Positions 1 to 11,622 are shown, counted from the stretch's first letter. The stretch is DNA of 64,000 nucleotides from Phascolarctos cinereus (GCF_002099425.1 NW_018343971.1:21551501-21615500); one strand, 5' to 3'. Notes: generated by a model from the letters alone, not told the origin. A program made the numbers and translations.

Positions 1-90
1 ATCTGGGTTCTGCTCCAAACTCTACCCCTTCTTATCCATATGGACTTCTGGGACTCAGTTTCCTCATTTGCAAAATGAATCATGTGATGA
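1..90 (+). repeat. MIR/CORE-SINE tail fragment
   Basis: ctcagtttcctcatttgcaa at 55-74 matches the conserved 3' core of MIR-like SINEs. The window edge cuts the element. Confidence 0.5.
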
Positions 91-636
91 TAAAATCTGA
101 AAATGAAAGTCAACAAACTGCAAATTACATCAATTCTTCCTATACCAGCAAAGAGATATGTGAAGTCAGTATTTGGTGCAAATATGAATGGAATGGTACT
201 GTCCTCAGATCCAGACTTTTTTCCCACTATCTTTCCTGTCCCCATGACTTCACTCAACAACCACAGCTGAGAGGTCACATGGATACTTAAGGTTCCTTTC
301 AGCTCAAAATGCCATGACTTGGGAATGCTGTCATCATGGCTGTAAGGGCTAATGTCATTTTTGGGGACTGGTTCAGGACAGCTGTGGACATAGAGTGGGA
401 AGGAAGATTTGGGTATAATGGTTATTGTCAAGGGTTTTGTTTTGCCTCCTTACACTCAATGTCCACGCAGTATAGTGTTGGCTCCTGTAATGGACTTCTG
501 CTTTTACTAGAAGGCAACAAATAGATGTTATTATTTAAGGGATCTGGTCTCAATGGCTCACTGAGTGGGAATTCTGGGGAACTCAACTGCTGAGTTAGGG
601 AGATGCAAGCAAAGTTAGACAGATAATAGTTTCATA
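91..636. other. intron, nothing recognised
   Basis: Part of the intron upstream of exon 3. No exon with SLC6A2 TM1 motifs, no clear repeat family and no RNA gene seen. Confidence 0.5.
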
Positions 637-815
637 GGGTAGTGTAGTGGAAAGAATACTATCTCTGAAGTCAGAAGACTTGGGTTCCTAGCCAGCTCTT
701 TTTTTTATTCCCCAAGTGGAGTCTGGAGAAGTCACTTCTGTCCAGGTCTTGGTTTCCTTCTCAGGAAAATGAGGGATGGGGTGGACTTAATGCTCTCAAA
801 GGCTCCCTATATCCC
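637..815 (+). repeat. MIR/CORE-SINE
   Basis: Shows the order seen in many copies here: tagtgtagtggaaagaatac head, gtcagaagacttgggttc B-box region, then tttccttctcaggaaaatga and a tail. A T-run interrupts the middle. Confidence 0.75.
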
Positions 816-1312
816 TGACTCCTCTACTCTCATGTAGATATGAGATGATCTCTGTCTACTTTGCCTCACAGAAATGTTAGACTCCAGGTTTCTTATAGGT
901 ATTCTTTTGAAATGGTGGCACTGAGTGGGCAGAGCAGTGATCTTCAGTGACAACCAACCTAGCCCCCTGGTGCTTTTCTTGGGCTTCCAAGCCTCAAGTG
1001 CCTCCTGAAGCATTTCTGTGGGCCAGAAAGCTCAGGAGACTGAGACAGAGGTGAGCAGCTGCACAGGATGCTGGTGGCTGAAATTACTATTTACGGTAAG
1101 CTGCAGCATCTGATCCAGGTAGATACATGAACGGAGAGAGAAAATATTCTCTTTAGCTGACATGATTTCTCATAACATAGGGCCCAATGATACCATCATG
1201 AGGGAGTCAGTTCATTCAGATCTCCAGGATAAGGACTTTCTATTCTGTGTATACAATTATTTTAATGGCTACACAGAGGTACTGCAATGTGATTATTTCA
1301 AACTCTCAAGTG

Positions 1313-1412
1313 CTACCTATCAAAGAACAAGTATTTATTATCTCCTTTGTGGCAGGTACTGTGCTCGGCTCTGGGGATAAAAAGACAAAAAAACAAATTC
1401 CTGATCTTAAAG
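1313..1412 (-). repeat. L2 LINE 3' end
   Basis: agtatttattatc followed by ggcaggtactgtgctcggct and ggggataaaaagac is the reverse of the L2 3' terminus. Confidence 0.7.

Positions 1413-1414
<2 letters not shown>

Positions 1415-1462
<48 letters not shown>
1415..1462. repeat. (AC)24 microsatellite
   Basis: Pure AC dinucleotide tract directly after the L2 fragment, followed by a T-run. Confidence 0.95.
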
Positions 1463-1464
<2 letters not shown>

Positions 1465-1496
1465 TTTTTTATCTATGTGATTTGGTGTTCATGTCC

Positions 1497-1865
1497 TAAT
1501 GACAAAGGACTTTCTTCTAGAATATAAGCTCCTGTAGGGCAAGCCCTGTCTCATTTTTGTATTTTTATCCTCAGTGCCTATAACATGAATGCACTGGTAG
1601 GCTTTTTTTTTTTTTTAGCTGGGCTTGTGATTACATTAGTGGAGGGAGCTCCTTGTGAAGACCTGCTCCTGCCAATAGAGATGGACACCTTCTGTACTGT
1701 TAATGCCTGGGAGTTTTCTGGGAGCACTGAAGCTAAGTTCATTGCCAAGGGTAACACAGCTAGGTTGTGTCAGAGGTGAGACTTAAACTCTATCTCTGAA
1801 ACCAACAAGGTTGTCTCATCTCTGGCACATACTAGATAATTAAAAGCTTGTTGATTTGATTCATC
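1497..1865 (+). repeat. L2 tail interrupted by a MAR-type SINE
   Basis: The L2 tail (agaatataagctcctgtagg) runs to about 1600 and resumes near 1818 (ctggcacatactagataatt ... gcttgttgatt). Between them, about 1600-1800, lies a minus-strand SINE of the MAR type that begins with its T-run (poly-A tail) and contains the reverse B-box region aggtgagacttaaactct. The SINE therefore post-dates the L2. Confidence 0.65.
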
Positions 1866-1929
1866 TTTAAACAATAAGCAATGGATTCTTAAAGACTGAA
1901 GAGGAATGAAGATTCTTGAAGGGGAGTCC

Positions 1930-2090
1930 AAGACTATTACAGAAAGTCAGAGCTGGAAGGGAACCCAAGAGATCATTTAGCCAATAGCTATCATTACAGA
2001 GGACAATGAATTGCCCAAAGTCATACAGCTCAGTATGTGTTAGAACTGGGACTCAAACCCAGGTATTCAGAATTCTTTCCACTTCATCAC
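1930..2090 (-). repeat. MIR/CORE-SINE
   Basis: agtcagagctggaagggaac then gaattgcccaaagtcataca and actgggactcaaacccaggt, the reverse of the SINE body. Confidence 0.8.
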
Positions 2091-2217
2091 TAGTTAAACT
2101 AGTCTTCTACAGTATACATCTTAAGTCTGTAAGGACTCATCTCTCCATTTCCATACAAAATAGCTGGTTCACATGATGAATACCCTTGGCAGATCCCACA
2201 ATCTATACTTTCTTGAT

Positions 2218-2410
2218 TTCATAGGATCCTAGATCTAGAACAGTAAGGGAACTTAGAAGTCATTTAATGTGATTCCCTCATTTTATAGCTGAGGAAACTG
2301 AGGCCCAGAGAATGGAAGAGACTTGCCCAATTACAACTTTTATGAAGCACAGAGATGGAAATTGAACCCAGATCTTTTCACTATAAAACCAATGCTCTAT
2401 CCAGTGCACT
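2218..2410 (-). repeat. MIR/CORE-SINE
   Basis: agctgaggaaactgaggccc core, attgaacccagatc B-box complement, then atgctctatccagtgcacta head complement. Confidence 0.85.
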
Positions 2411-2594
2411 ATAATTTCAGATACATTAAGCAAGATTTTCTAATGTTCTTACTCATATCAACACCTTTGGTCATTACAGATCACATCTTGACAAACACTT
2501 TATTAATTTGGCAGGTGTGAGACCCTTATCTTCTATTAGTTAAAAGGTCTTCATTGCTCTGTTTTTGAAAAATATTTAATTTTTCTTTTTCTTT

Positions 2595-2747
2595 TTCCTT
2601 TTTTTTTTTTTGGTCTTGGCAGTGGGGTTAAGTGACTTGCCCAGGGTCACACAGCTAGTAAGTGTTATGTGTCTGAGGCCGGATTTGAACTCAGATCCTC
2701 CTGAATCCAGGGCCAGTGCTCTATGCACCGTGCCACTTAGCTGCCCC
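2595..2747 (-). repeat. short WSINE1/MAR-type SINE with target-site duplication
   Basis: T-run then ggggttaagtgacttgccca, gatttgaactcagatcctcc and ttagctgcccc. Flanked by aatttttc-type repeats at 2578-2590 and 2748-2760, a probable target-site duplication. Confidence 0.85.
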
Positions 2748-2879
2748 AATTTTTCATTTTTGATACCTGTGACACTGCTGGCATTTGGTCACCTATATTT
2801 ACTCCTTGACACTGTGGCCTATGAGCTTTTCAATAGGATTTGAGTGAGACTTCAACTTCAACTTGAACTTCATCAGCTC

Positions 2880-3185
2880 AGTCCTCAGCAGACATTTATT
2901 ATTGCCTGCTATGTACAGGGCACATGGCTTAGTGCAGAGAATAATCAAGGAGACAGAGAGGAATAGAGAACTCTGGTGTGGTATGCTGGAAAGCTCTGGC
3001 TTTGGAGTCAAAGAGATTGGGTACAAATCCTGACTTTTCCACTTAACCTTTTTTGGGGGTGGGGGAGTGGAGAGACAGCACTTGACCTCTCTGGACTTTA
3101 GTTTCTTCATCTCTAAAATGTGGGGATTGGACTTAATATCTTTGAAGGTCACTTTCAGGTCTGAACCTAGGATCTTACGAGACAA
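2880..3185 (+). repeat. L2 fragment then MIR-like SINE
   Basis: 2880-2955 is a degraded L2 end (minus strand). 2975-3180 is a plus-strand SINE (gctggaaagctctggctttg, actttagtttcttcatctct) with a G-rich interruption near 3052. Confidence 0.65.
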
Positions 3186-3654
3186 AGTGCAAAGTACATT
3201 ATGCACCAAAGGCATACTGTACTTGAGGGACAGTGAAGTAGACAAATTTGGCTGGAAGGGAAGATTTGGAGAGGAGAAATAGTAGCTGAAAGGCATAGAG
3301 AGATAGATGGAACTAGGAATATTTCTGTAGTTATGAAGGGGCTGGTGCACAGAGGACCCTCTAGGTAGAAGGACAGGTAACCTATCCCTTCCTTCTTCTC
3401 CCCTGACCTTTCTCAATTCATGATCCCATTCCCTTGCCCTCTCCCAGACCAGTTCTTCCCCTGCCTCTCCATGACTCCTTTGAGGCATGCATAGTATAGG
3501 GACAACAATCTCTAGACCACTGTGAGAATATGCTTGGGGTTAAGGCTTTGCCCTCTGCCTTAGTTATGACTCAGGTTGTCTTGAATAACATGCTAATGAT
3601 TCAAAAGTTTATTCAAACGAATTCCATATCAGACCTTTCTAAAAGGTCTGGAGA

Positions 3655-3862
3655 CAAGATAGTACAATGAGAAAAAACCCAAAAAACTCTGGACTGAAAG
3701 TCTGAGGATGTGGGTTCTAGTCCCACTCTCTCACTGTATTTGGTTAATCTTGGGTAAGGTCCTTCCTCTCAAACTGAGGGAAGGGGGGGGGTGTCTGTTT
3801 GCTTATCTGTAAAATGAAGAGAGTTGTGCTAGAACATCTGCAAGATCCTTTGAGACTCTAAC
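3655..3862 (+). repeat. MIR/CORE-SINE
   Basis: tggactgaaagtctgaggat, then ttgcttatctgtaaaatgaa and ctgcaagatcctttgagact. A run of nine G begins at 3783. Confidence 0.7.
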
Positions 3863-4524
3863 AGTGTGAGTCTAGACACTTTTCTGGGCAGCATTGGAAG
3901 GCACTGTTACCTCATATGTAAACCTGCCTCAGCCCATGCCGACAGGCTCTCTCTTCAATGTTCCACACCAATAGTAACATGGTAACCTCTCCAAGACCAG
4001 TTGTTCTTTCTAGCATTGACTGCAGGATATTTTGAAATGACAGGGTGCTAATAGCTGGAGCTCCCAGCTAAATATTTTCTGAATGAATTATTGAGCACCT
4101 ACTGCCTAAACATCTTCCCAAAGGGCATAGTGTTCATACAGGTTTAAAGGGGACTTTTATTGGGTTTGTAGTTTTTCTGTGGAACTGTGTTCCAAGCTCT
4201 TCCAAAGAAAACTCACTCAGACAAGGTTGAAAGGTAACAAAAGTGTGTTTGCTTCTAATGGGACAGCCTCCCTCCTCATTAGTTAAATTTTGTCAACACC
4301 AGGCCCTTTTGCTGCCTGGGAGGCACCGGTCTGCCAGGGAGAGGGAAACATGACTGGGTCACTGTGTCCTTCTGCCAGGATGGGACCACTCTTCCTAGGC
4401 TAGGAGGATTTTTATGAACCTACTTTCCTGTCTAGAAGACATCTTGAAAAGAGACCTCTACATTTGATGTTGCAGAGGGTGTAGTAAGTTGGTCTTGTGA
4501 ACAGGTTTAGTTCTGGGGACATAG

Positions 4525-4962
4525 TGTTAGCTTGCCTAGTGCAGCACCTAGTACATAGTAGGTAAAATGAATTGAATGAATAAGCAAGATAACTACCATC
4601 TCAGTAGGAAGCAGAATAAAGACCAACAATCACTTGAAGTGGGGGCAACATGGCAGAGTGGAGAGACTACTGGATTGAGAGTTAAAGGATCTGAATTCAA
4701 ATCTGGATCCACCTATTTACTACTACTGTGTGACTTTGGACAAGCCTTTGGGCATGGGCATCATTTTCTTCATCTTTAAAATGAAAGGGCTGTACTAGAT
4801 GATCTATTTGGTCTCTTTCCACTTGAAGTCTATGATACTACATAAGGAATAAAATACATGGAGGAAGGAAAAAAGGGATCAGACAGTGGCTGAGGAGATG
4901 AAGCCCTGGACTAAGAATGAAGAGCCCCAACTCTTACCACATTGCGATCTTGGGCAAGCACT
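4525..4962 (+). repeat. L2 tail and two SINEs
   Basis: 4525-4585 L2 tail (agcacctagtacatagtagg). 4645-4840 full MIR-like SINE (ggcaacatggcagagtggag ... ctatgatactac). 4880-4962 truncated copy of the same type. Confidence 0.7.
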
Positions 4963-5064
4963 ATGGACCCCAGCTTTTGGATTTGTAGGAATCTATCCTT
5001 GACTATATCACAGTCCATGATATGGAAGGGCTCTGGCAAATTCAGGGCATCCTAGCTCCTACTA

Positions 5065-5263
5065 CAGGGGTGGGGAACCTGCAGCCTCAAGGCCATATGT
5101 GGCCCTCTAGGTCCTCAAGTGAGGTCCTTTGACCAAATCCAAACTTCAAGGAATAAACCTTAATAAAGGATTTGTTCTGTAAAACTTGAACTCAGTCAAA
5201 AGGTTTTTCCCAAGGATCTAGAAGGTCACATGTGGCCTTGAGGCCACAGGGTCCCCACCTCTG
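5065..5263 (+). mobile_element. non-autonomous hAT element (MITE), copy 1
   Basis: 199 bp with terminal inverted repeats: left CAGGGGTGGGGAACCTGCAG, right ending GGTCCCCACCTCTG. The inner arms are also palindromic around ACATGTGGCC. Flanked by 8-bp direct repeats tcctacta (5057-5064) and tcctagtg (5264-5271), 6 of 8 matching, the size expected for hAT. No transposase is encoded. Two more copies lie at 30627 and 49295. Confidence 0.85.
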
Positions 5264-5339
5264 TCCTAGTGGGAGACTTTTTAGTTCCCCCAGGCTAGTT
5301 GAAAGGATGTAAAGCTGCAGACCCTGAACTTTTCAATTA

Positions 5340-5545
5340 GAGGGTCATAGCTTTGGAAGTAGAATGTGAGCTAGAAAGGACTCCTAAGTTATCTAGCCCA
5401 TCTCTGTCATTTTCCAATGAGAAATTGAGACCCAGAGAATATAAGTGAATTGTCCAAAGCCACATTGGTAATAAATGACAGAGGCAGAGTTTAAACCCAG
5501 ATTCTTTGACTCTCTAGGGCTCTTCCCTCTGAGGCCAGATGTGAG
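5340..5545 (-). repeat. MIR/CORE-SINE
   Basis: agaaattgagacccagagaa core followed by gtttaaacccagattctttg. Confidence 0.8.
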
Positions 5546-6055
5546 TGGCTGGCTGTTAACAATTATCAGGGTGTAGTGATTGAGCTCATTCCAACTCTGT
5601 GTTCCAGACCTGAATGAAAAAATGCAAAAATAGGAAATTTTCAAGATGAAGTGTGCCAGGTCTTTTAATCTCAAGAAACAGGAGTTTCTACTCCAGATCA
5701 GGGCTGATAGCAGCCATCTTGTCATATGTTATCCAGCCAGGTGGCTCACTGTTTCAGTGGGCAGGTTCACACACCACTTAGGAGGAATGTGTCAAATAAA
5801 CACGGTCATGGTCCAGTTCCCCTGAGATTCCCTCCCAGCACAAAGAAAGGCTTTTATTTTTCCTTGGGAGAAGGACATTTGAGAGAATGAAATGTGACAT
5901 ATAGAATGGCCAGATAGGCAAATCTGTCCTGGAAAGAGGGAGCCCAAGGCAGCTGTCCTGTGGCCTGAGATTTTGTAGCCTGTTGGGGATGATTCTTGGG
6001 GGTGACTACTTACTTGCTGTGGGTATGTGTGTGTCTCTCTTACAAACTATTATCT
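5546..6055. other. intron, nothing recognised
   Basis: No repeat family, exon or RNA gene identified on either strand. Confidence 0.4.
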
Positions 6056-6059
6056 CTCT

Positions 6060-6260
6060 TTGCTAAGGGTCTAGAATAGCAAAGCTGGAAGAAACCTTAG
6101 AGATCACTGAATATGCTAATCCTCATTTTAAAGAGGAGGAAATGAATTGAGGGCCAAAGAGAAAGTATAACTTAGCCAAGTACAGATTGGGACTTAGAGT
6201 CAGACTGTGGATTTGACCCCACATCTCCTGAGGTTTTCCCATCACACCTCTAGTGCTGGG
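6060..6260 (-). repeat. MIR/CORE-SINE
   Basis: agcaaagctggaagaaacct, then aaagaggaggaaatgaattg and atttgaccccacatctcctg. Confidence 0.75.
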
Positions 6261-6629
6261 ATATTTCATTTGCAATGAGGACATGTCTCTGGAGTACCTG
6301 AATAAGGTTAGGTTCTTTGGCTAATGTTTTGTTTCTCTGTACTTTCACTAAGTGCTTTGAGAGGCACTTCATGGGTCCCTCATTGTCTTAAACTCCCAAG
6401 GACTTTAGAAGCATGTTACCTGGTGATTGGTTTTACCTTAAGAAGGGTCTGCATTGCCAGCAGTGCTATTGGGAATCCAGGGAGGATCTTCCTTCTTTTT
6501 ACTCCCAGATTGTTATTACCTCCTCCCTTCATTATTCCTATCCTTTTTCCATTATTTAAAATTCCTTTCCCCACTGTCCTCACCTCTTAGACTTCCTAGA
6601 GGAAAGCGACTGATAAATTAATTCATACT

Positions 6630-7105
6630 AATCATCATAGAACCTTAGAGATGATCTTGTCCAATCCCCTCATTTTATAGCTGAGGAAGCTGAAGTCCAG
6701 GAAGATGAAATTAGTTTCAAGGAGTATTTGTCATTTTAAGAGGGGCCTTAGAAACCAGTGGTCTGCTAAACCAGAGAATAAATCTTCAGTGTGTTATCAG
6801 ACAATAGTTAAATAGTGGGGCAGATATTTTATGGAAGTGAGACCCTAGACAACATATTTCAAAGCAGACTAGGTGTTATTGTTCTTCCAAGTCTTTTTAG
6901 GTGTGCTTAGGTATCATGATACAGTGGAAAGAGCATTGAATTTATTGCCAAAGACCTTGGCTCAAATCTTGGTTTTGCCACTATTAACGTTATAACTTTG
7001 GGAAAGGAAATGAAACTTTTTGTTTTAAATGTCCACCTCTATAAAATGAGGTGTACCCTTTGACTAGATGGCCTTTGAAAACCCTTCTAACTTGAAATTT
7101 ATGGT
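6630..7105. repeat. two MIR-like SINEs, opposite strands
   Basis: 6630-6720 minus-strand partial copy (agctgaggaagctgaagtcc). 6910-7105 plus-strand copy (tacagtggaaagagcattga ... tgactagatggcctttga). Confidence 0.7.
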
Positions 7106-7539
7106 GCATATGATTGCATATGTGCTTATGTCTGCATGAATAGGTCTGTTTGTGAATGTCTTCGTGTCCAGTATGTGCATACAAGTATGTAGTACTTGAG
7201 CTCATCAATCCCTGTATCAGATAATAAGTCAGATGTTGTCTCAATTTCCTTCTGTAGCTTCTTGGCTTTGATGGGTTGGACCTCTTCCTAGTCTTTTTTA
7301 TACTTGTTCCACATTCCAGAACAGTCTTGGTGTTTCTAGTCTTCTTATGGAAGTCTCTTCCCTCTGAGCTGACTTGCTTTTCTGGCACATTGCTGTTGGA
7401 TGGTGAGGATTGAGGAAGAAGAATGTAGTGATGGAGCTAGTGCCTTCTGCATCACCTGGTAAATGAAGCTAGGGACTGTTGCAAGCACCCTATGGTGGCT
7501 GGAAGGACAGAGTAGTTAATCAAAATACCTGGATATGGT

Positions 7540-7660
7540 GGAGACTTAGGACCACTGAACTTGAAGATCTAGAGCTGAAAGGCACTCTAGAAGTCAGCCT
7601 TCTAATTTTACAGATGAGGAAACTGAAGCTCAGAGAGGTGAATTGTGTGGCTCAAGCTCT
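7540..7660 (-). repeat. MIR/CORE-SINE, partial
   Basis: agagctgaaaggcactctag then cagatgaggaaactgaagct. Confidence 0.75.
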
Positions 7661-8664
7661 AGGAAGATCAGATTTCTGAGCAGCTGAAGTAGGAAGCCCA
7701 AGAAAAGAACAGTCCAACAAGGTGTGACTTTATGGTACCTTTGTACTTGGCTTCTCAAGTCTATTATCCCCTTTCTTCAGTCCTGCCTGGATTCCTGCCA
7801 TTTTATTGCTTCTCTAGAATCTTTCTGTGAAATAACTTCTGTTAATGGATTTTCTTCTTTTCAGTCCAATCCTACTCCACCCTGATTCCCCACCACCCCG
7901 TTCCTATGGACAATCTCAGACTTTGGGATTTTGTCAAAATATCTCATCACTTTAAACCTGTTACTTGAGTTTTCCTTGATCCTTATTACAGCAAAGGATA
8001 GTGTTGAAATATTTTAAGGTTGATAACTCCTTTTTCTTTTTTAAAATTTATTTATTTTTAGTTTTCAACATTCACTTCCACAAGATTTTGAGTTTCAAAT
8101 TTTAACCCTATCTGATAACTCCTTTTTCAAGGCAAGGCTCTCAGACCACCTGTCAAGTGTGTCACAGCAAACATTCTTGGTTGAGAGTAGATTCTATGGT
8201 TTGGTGGTTGCGCCCAGGCATGAGGAATTCATTCTTTTATGAGGCTATGCCTTCCATTTTTGAGCAACTCTAATCATTAAATAAATAAAAACAACCCTTT
8301 CTGCTTGTGTAGAACATTGCAGTTTTCAAGGTAATAATATATTATTTATCTCATTTGAGCTTCCAACTTGTTAATGCAGCACTTTGTGGGATGAGGTGGC
8401 ATTGTAAGATTTTGTGGAGGCATAAGATTGAAACCATAGGCTAAACCAAGGTTTAGGACTTACCTGTGGGTTTTTTTTTTAATCTCTGCACTCTTTTCCT
8501 CTTCTATCTTTGCATTATTGACAGAATACTGAGAGCTTCATTACTGTGTCCCTAACACCTTCATTCTCATTCCTCTAAGGTGCCCGGCTCTGGGGTGCCT
8601 CTTTCAGCTTGTGTGGTTCTCTCAGGAGAAGCTGAAGCAGGCTGTCTGCCAGGCTGGAAAAAGA
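7661..8664. other. intron, one L1 scrap, otherwise nothing recognised
   Basis: 8036-8115 resembles the reverse of the marsupial L1 3' UTR (gttttcaacattcact, agattttgagtttcaaattt). The rest shows no exon or clear repeat. Confidence 0.4.
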
Positions 8665-8985
8665 TACAGACGTGGTGTGGGAAGACCAGCCATTTACTAG
8701 TTGTGTGAATTTAGGCAAATCCCTTCCTTCCTATGGGTTCCAATTACTCCACAAGCATTTATTTGTGCAAAGGATTTTTTGTTTATTTGTTTGTTTTAGC
8801 ACCAGACCTGTGATTTCATGGGCATAAGGACCTCCTACTGAGGAAACATCTTCTACCAATGCAAATGAGTCCCTTCTCTGGCACTCAGAGTCAGAGAGCT
8901 GACCGGAGCACTGAGCGGTTAAGTCACTCACCCAGGGTCACACAGCCAGTATGTGGCACAGGTCTTCCTGACTCTGACACCTGCT
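8665..8985. repeat. two SINE fragments
   Basis: 8665-8755 plus strand (gccatttactagttgtgtga). 8910-8985 minus strand (cacccagggtcacacagcca). Confidence 0.55.
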
Positions 8986-9099
8986 CTCAATCAAACCTGA
9001 GAGCCAGGATATAAAGATAAAAGTAAAGCAGTTCTGCCCTCTTCTTATATCTATATAGATGCCTACATAGGTATATGCCAAAGAGACATAAGTTGATTT

Positions 9100-10015
9100 T
9101 TCAGGGGAGGATTTAAAATATCAACCAAGTGAGGGAGATCAAGAAAGACTTTATGTGGAAGGTAGTGCTAGAGCTGAATCTTGAAGGCAATGAAGAAAGC
9201 CAAAAGGCAGAGGGGAGGAAGGGGCTGCATCTCAGGCATGTGTGAGGAACAGCAAGAAGACCAGTGTCACTGGATCAGAAAATGTTGAAGGGGCATGATT
9301 TGAAATGAGGCTGGAAAGGTAGGAAAGAGGTGAAGTTGTGAAGAGTATATTTAAATAAGTTTAAATGGATATTTTCTGTTTCTTATAGCACTATGGTTAA
9401 CCCCAGGATACTTTCTTCTTGCCCTCCCAGAGAACCATCCCATATGACAAATAGTATATTATTTTAGAAAGGGGAAAAAATAGCACAACTGATCAATATA
9501 TTGAAAAATTCTGAAAAAAACAAAACACATGCACAATGTGTAGACCTTCCGGCTCCATGAAGGGGTGGGTGGAGGTTTCTTCTTACATCCCTTCATTTGA
9601 GTCATTCTTGATCTCTATAGTTTTGTGACATTCACTTTTGAATTTTTGGTGTGTGGTTGTTCTTTCCATTTCTATTGTTGTAGTTACTGTGGATATTGTT
9701 TTCTTGGCTCTGTTTACTTCACGCTGCATCAGTTCATGTAGATTGTTCCATGATTTTCTGTATTCATCACACACATAATTTCCTACAGCACAGAAATATT
9801 CCATTACATTCATATGGCTGTGAAGAATTTTAAATGCCAAACAGAGGAGTTTATGTTTGCTTCCAGAGGGAATCACTGGAATTTCTTGAGTAGAGGGATG
9901 ACAAAGTCAGATCTCTGTTTCAGGAAAATCATCTTCGCAGCTCAGTGGCAAACAGACTAGAGTAGGGGAAAATGTAAGCAGGGAGACAAATCAGGAGGTC
10001 ATTTCAATAATCCAT
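9100..10015 (-). mobile_element. L2 LINE remnant split by an L1 insertion
   Basis: L2 sequence in reverse orientation at 9100-9344 (gaggaacagcaagaagacca, agtgtcactggatcag) resumes at 9819-10015 (ttaaatgccaaacagaggag ... gtcatttcaataatccatgt). The two parts join in the order seen in the intact copy at 10500. The interruption is an L1 3' fragment. Confidence 0.75.
9346..9818 (-). mobile_element. L1 3' fragment inserted in L2
   Basis: Reverse L1 3' sequence (agaaatattccattacattc, gcatcagttcatgtagattg) bounded by a matching tgtgaaga at 9337-9344 and 9819-9826, the likely target-site duplication. Strongly 5' truncated, with a degraded A-tail at the left. Confidence 0.7.
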
Positions 10016-10114
10016 GTAAAATGTGATCAGTTTCCTACTCTGTCAAATAAAGAGCTTAGTCTATCTAGATGGTCCCTTCTAATTCTAACATGTCAATTCT
10101 TTAAAAGAAGGTGG

Positions 10115-10295
10115 AGTAGTTGATTGAGTCAGGCAGAGCATGGAAGAGGAGCTCAAATCCTGCCTCGGCCACTTACTGGCTGTATTTCCCTGGGCAAATC
10201 AATTATCATCTGTTCTTCTGTTTCCTTCTCCCTAAAATGAAAAGTTTGGATTTACATTCTCTACCAGCTCTAAATCTATGATCCTATGAGTGGTA
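10115..10295 (+). repeat. MIR/CORE-SINE
   Basis: agctcaaatcctgcctcggc, gtttccttctccctaaaatg, then ctaaatctatgatcctatga. Confidence 0.7.
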
Positions 10296-10349
10296 AAGAA
10301 ACATTCCAGTTCTAGGCTAACTCCCTCAGTGCTGGGTGTCAGAGTCTTA

Positions 10350-11455
10350 TAATGGGAACAAAAAATAACTGGCATTTTTATAGTACAAAGAACTTTCCTT
10401 ATAATACCTCTTTGAAGTAGGTCATGAAACTGTCATTATATCATTTTTCAGATGAAGAAACCAGAGTTCAGAAAGATAAAGTGACTTGCTTCCAGGTCAA
10501 TCAATCAATAAATATTTATTAAAAGCCAACTCTGTACTAGGCACTAAGTGCTAAGTGCTAACTAATGTGATACAAAAAGAGGGAAAAGACAGCCCCTGTC
10601 CTCAAGGAGCTTATAATCTAATGGGGGAGACAACATGCTAACAAATATATAGAAAGTAAATTACACACAGGATAAATAGGAAATAATCAACATAGGGAAG
10701 GCATTGGAATTAAGAGGGGTTGGAGAAGGCTTCCTGTAGAAGGTAGGGTTTTAGGTTAGATGTAAAGGATGCCAGGGAGATCAGTAGTTTGAACAGAGGA
10801 CAGAGAATGCTCAAGGCATGAGGGACAGCCAGAGAAAATTCACAGAGCCAATATATGGAGAACCTTCTTTATGGAACAGCCAGGAGGCAAGTGTTACTCA
10901 ATCAAAGTGTGTGTAGGGGAGCAAGGAATAAGAAGATTGGAAAGGTAGGAGTGGCCTAGGTTACAAATGTCTTCTACAGCTAAACAGAGCATTTTGCATT
11001 TGATCCTGGAGGTGACTGGGAGCCACTATAATTTATTGAATGGGGGTGGGGATGGCATGGTTGGATCTGTATTTTAAGAAAATTATTTTAGTGGCTGAAT
11101 GGAGGATGGATCGTAGTGGGGAGAGACTTGAGGCAGGCAGGCTCCCCAGCAGGCTATTACAGAAGTCCAGTAGTGAGGTGATGAGGGCTTGCATTAGAAT
11201 AGTGGCCATGTCAGAGGAGAGAAAGGGGCATATAAGAAAGATACAACACAGGTCAAATTGAGAAGCCGTGGCAACAGATTAGATATGGGGATGAGAGATA
11301 GTGAAGAGTCCAGGATGACTCCCAGGCTGTGAGCCTGAGGGACTAAGAAGATGGTACTGATCTCTACAGTAACAGGTCACACTACTAATATGTGGTAGAC
11401 TCAAGTTTTGAACCTGAGTTGCCTGCCTCTAAGCTTTTTGCACTATACCAGACTA
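10350..11455 (-). repeat. MIR element split by an L2 insertion
   Basis: MIR sequence at 10350-10499 (ttttcagatgaagaaaccag ... gtgacttgcttccaggtca) continues at 11373-11455 (caggtcacactactaatatg ... ttttgaacctgagttgcctg). The L2 between them separates two halves of the same B-box-side region. Confidence 0.75.
10500..11372 (-). mobile_element. L2 LINE, 873 bp, with 7-bp target-site duplication
   Basis: The left boundary is the exact L2 3' terminus in reverse (atcaatcaataaatatttat). Inside are the L2 landmarks gcccctgtcctcaaggagct, gggagccactataatttatt, agcaggctattacagaagtc and gaagagtccaggatgactcc. Flanked by caggtca at 10493-10499 and 11373-11379. It is 5' truncated and carries no intact ORF. 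Confidence 0.8.
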
Positions 11456-11622
11456 ATTTTGCTCCTGAAGCTAAGAAAGGTGAACAGGTTTGGGGTTAGG
11501 GCAGAGGGATCCCTGTCCCCCGTTTATCACTAAATGGAAGAAGAGGGGATCTCTCAGAGCTGGAGCACATCAGGATAAGGAGGGGTTTTACTCTAGGTCA
11601 TACAACCTGAAGAAGAAGTGAA

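Noticed and set aside
2799-3488. 229-codon open frame on the minus strand
   Set aside because: It spans SINE and L2 fragments, has low-complexity composition, no domain, no splice context and no initiation context. Chance ORF.
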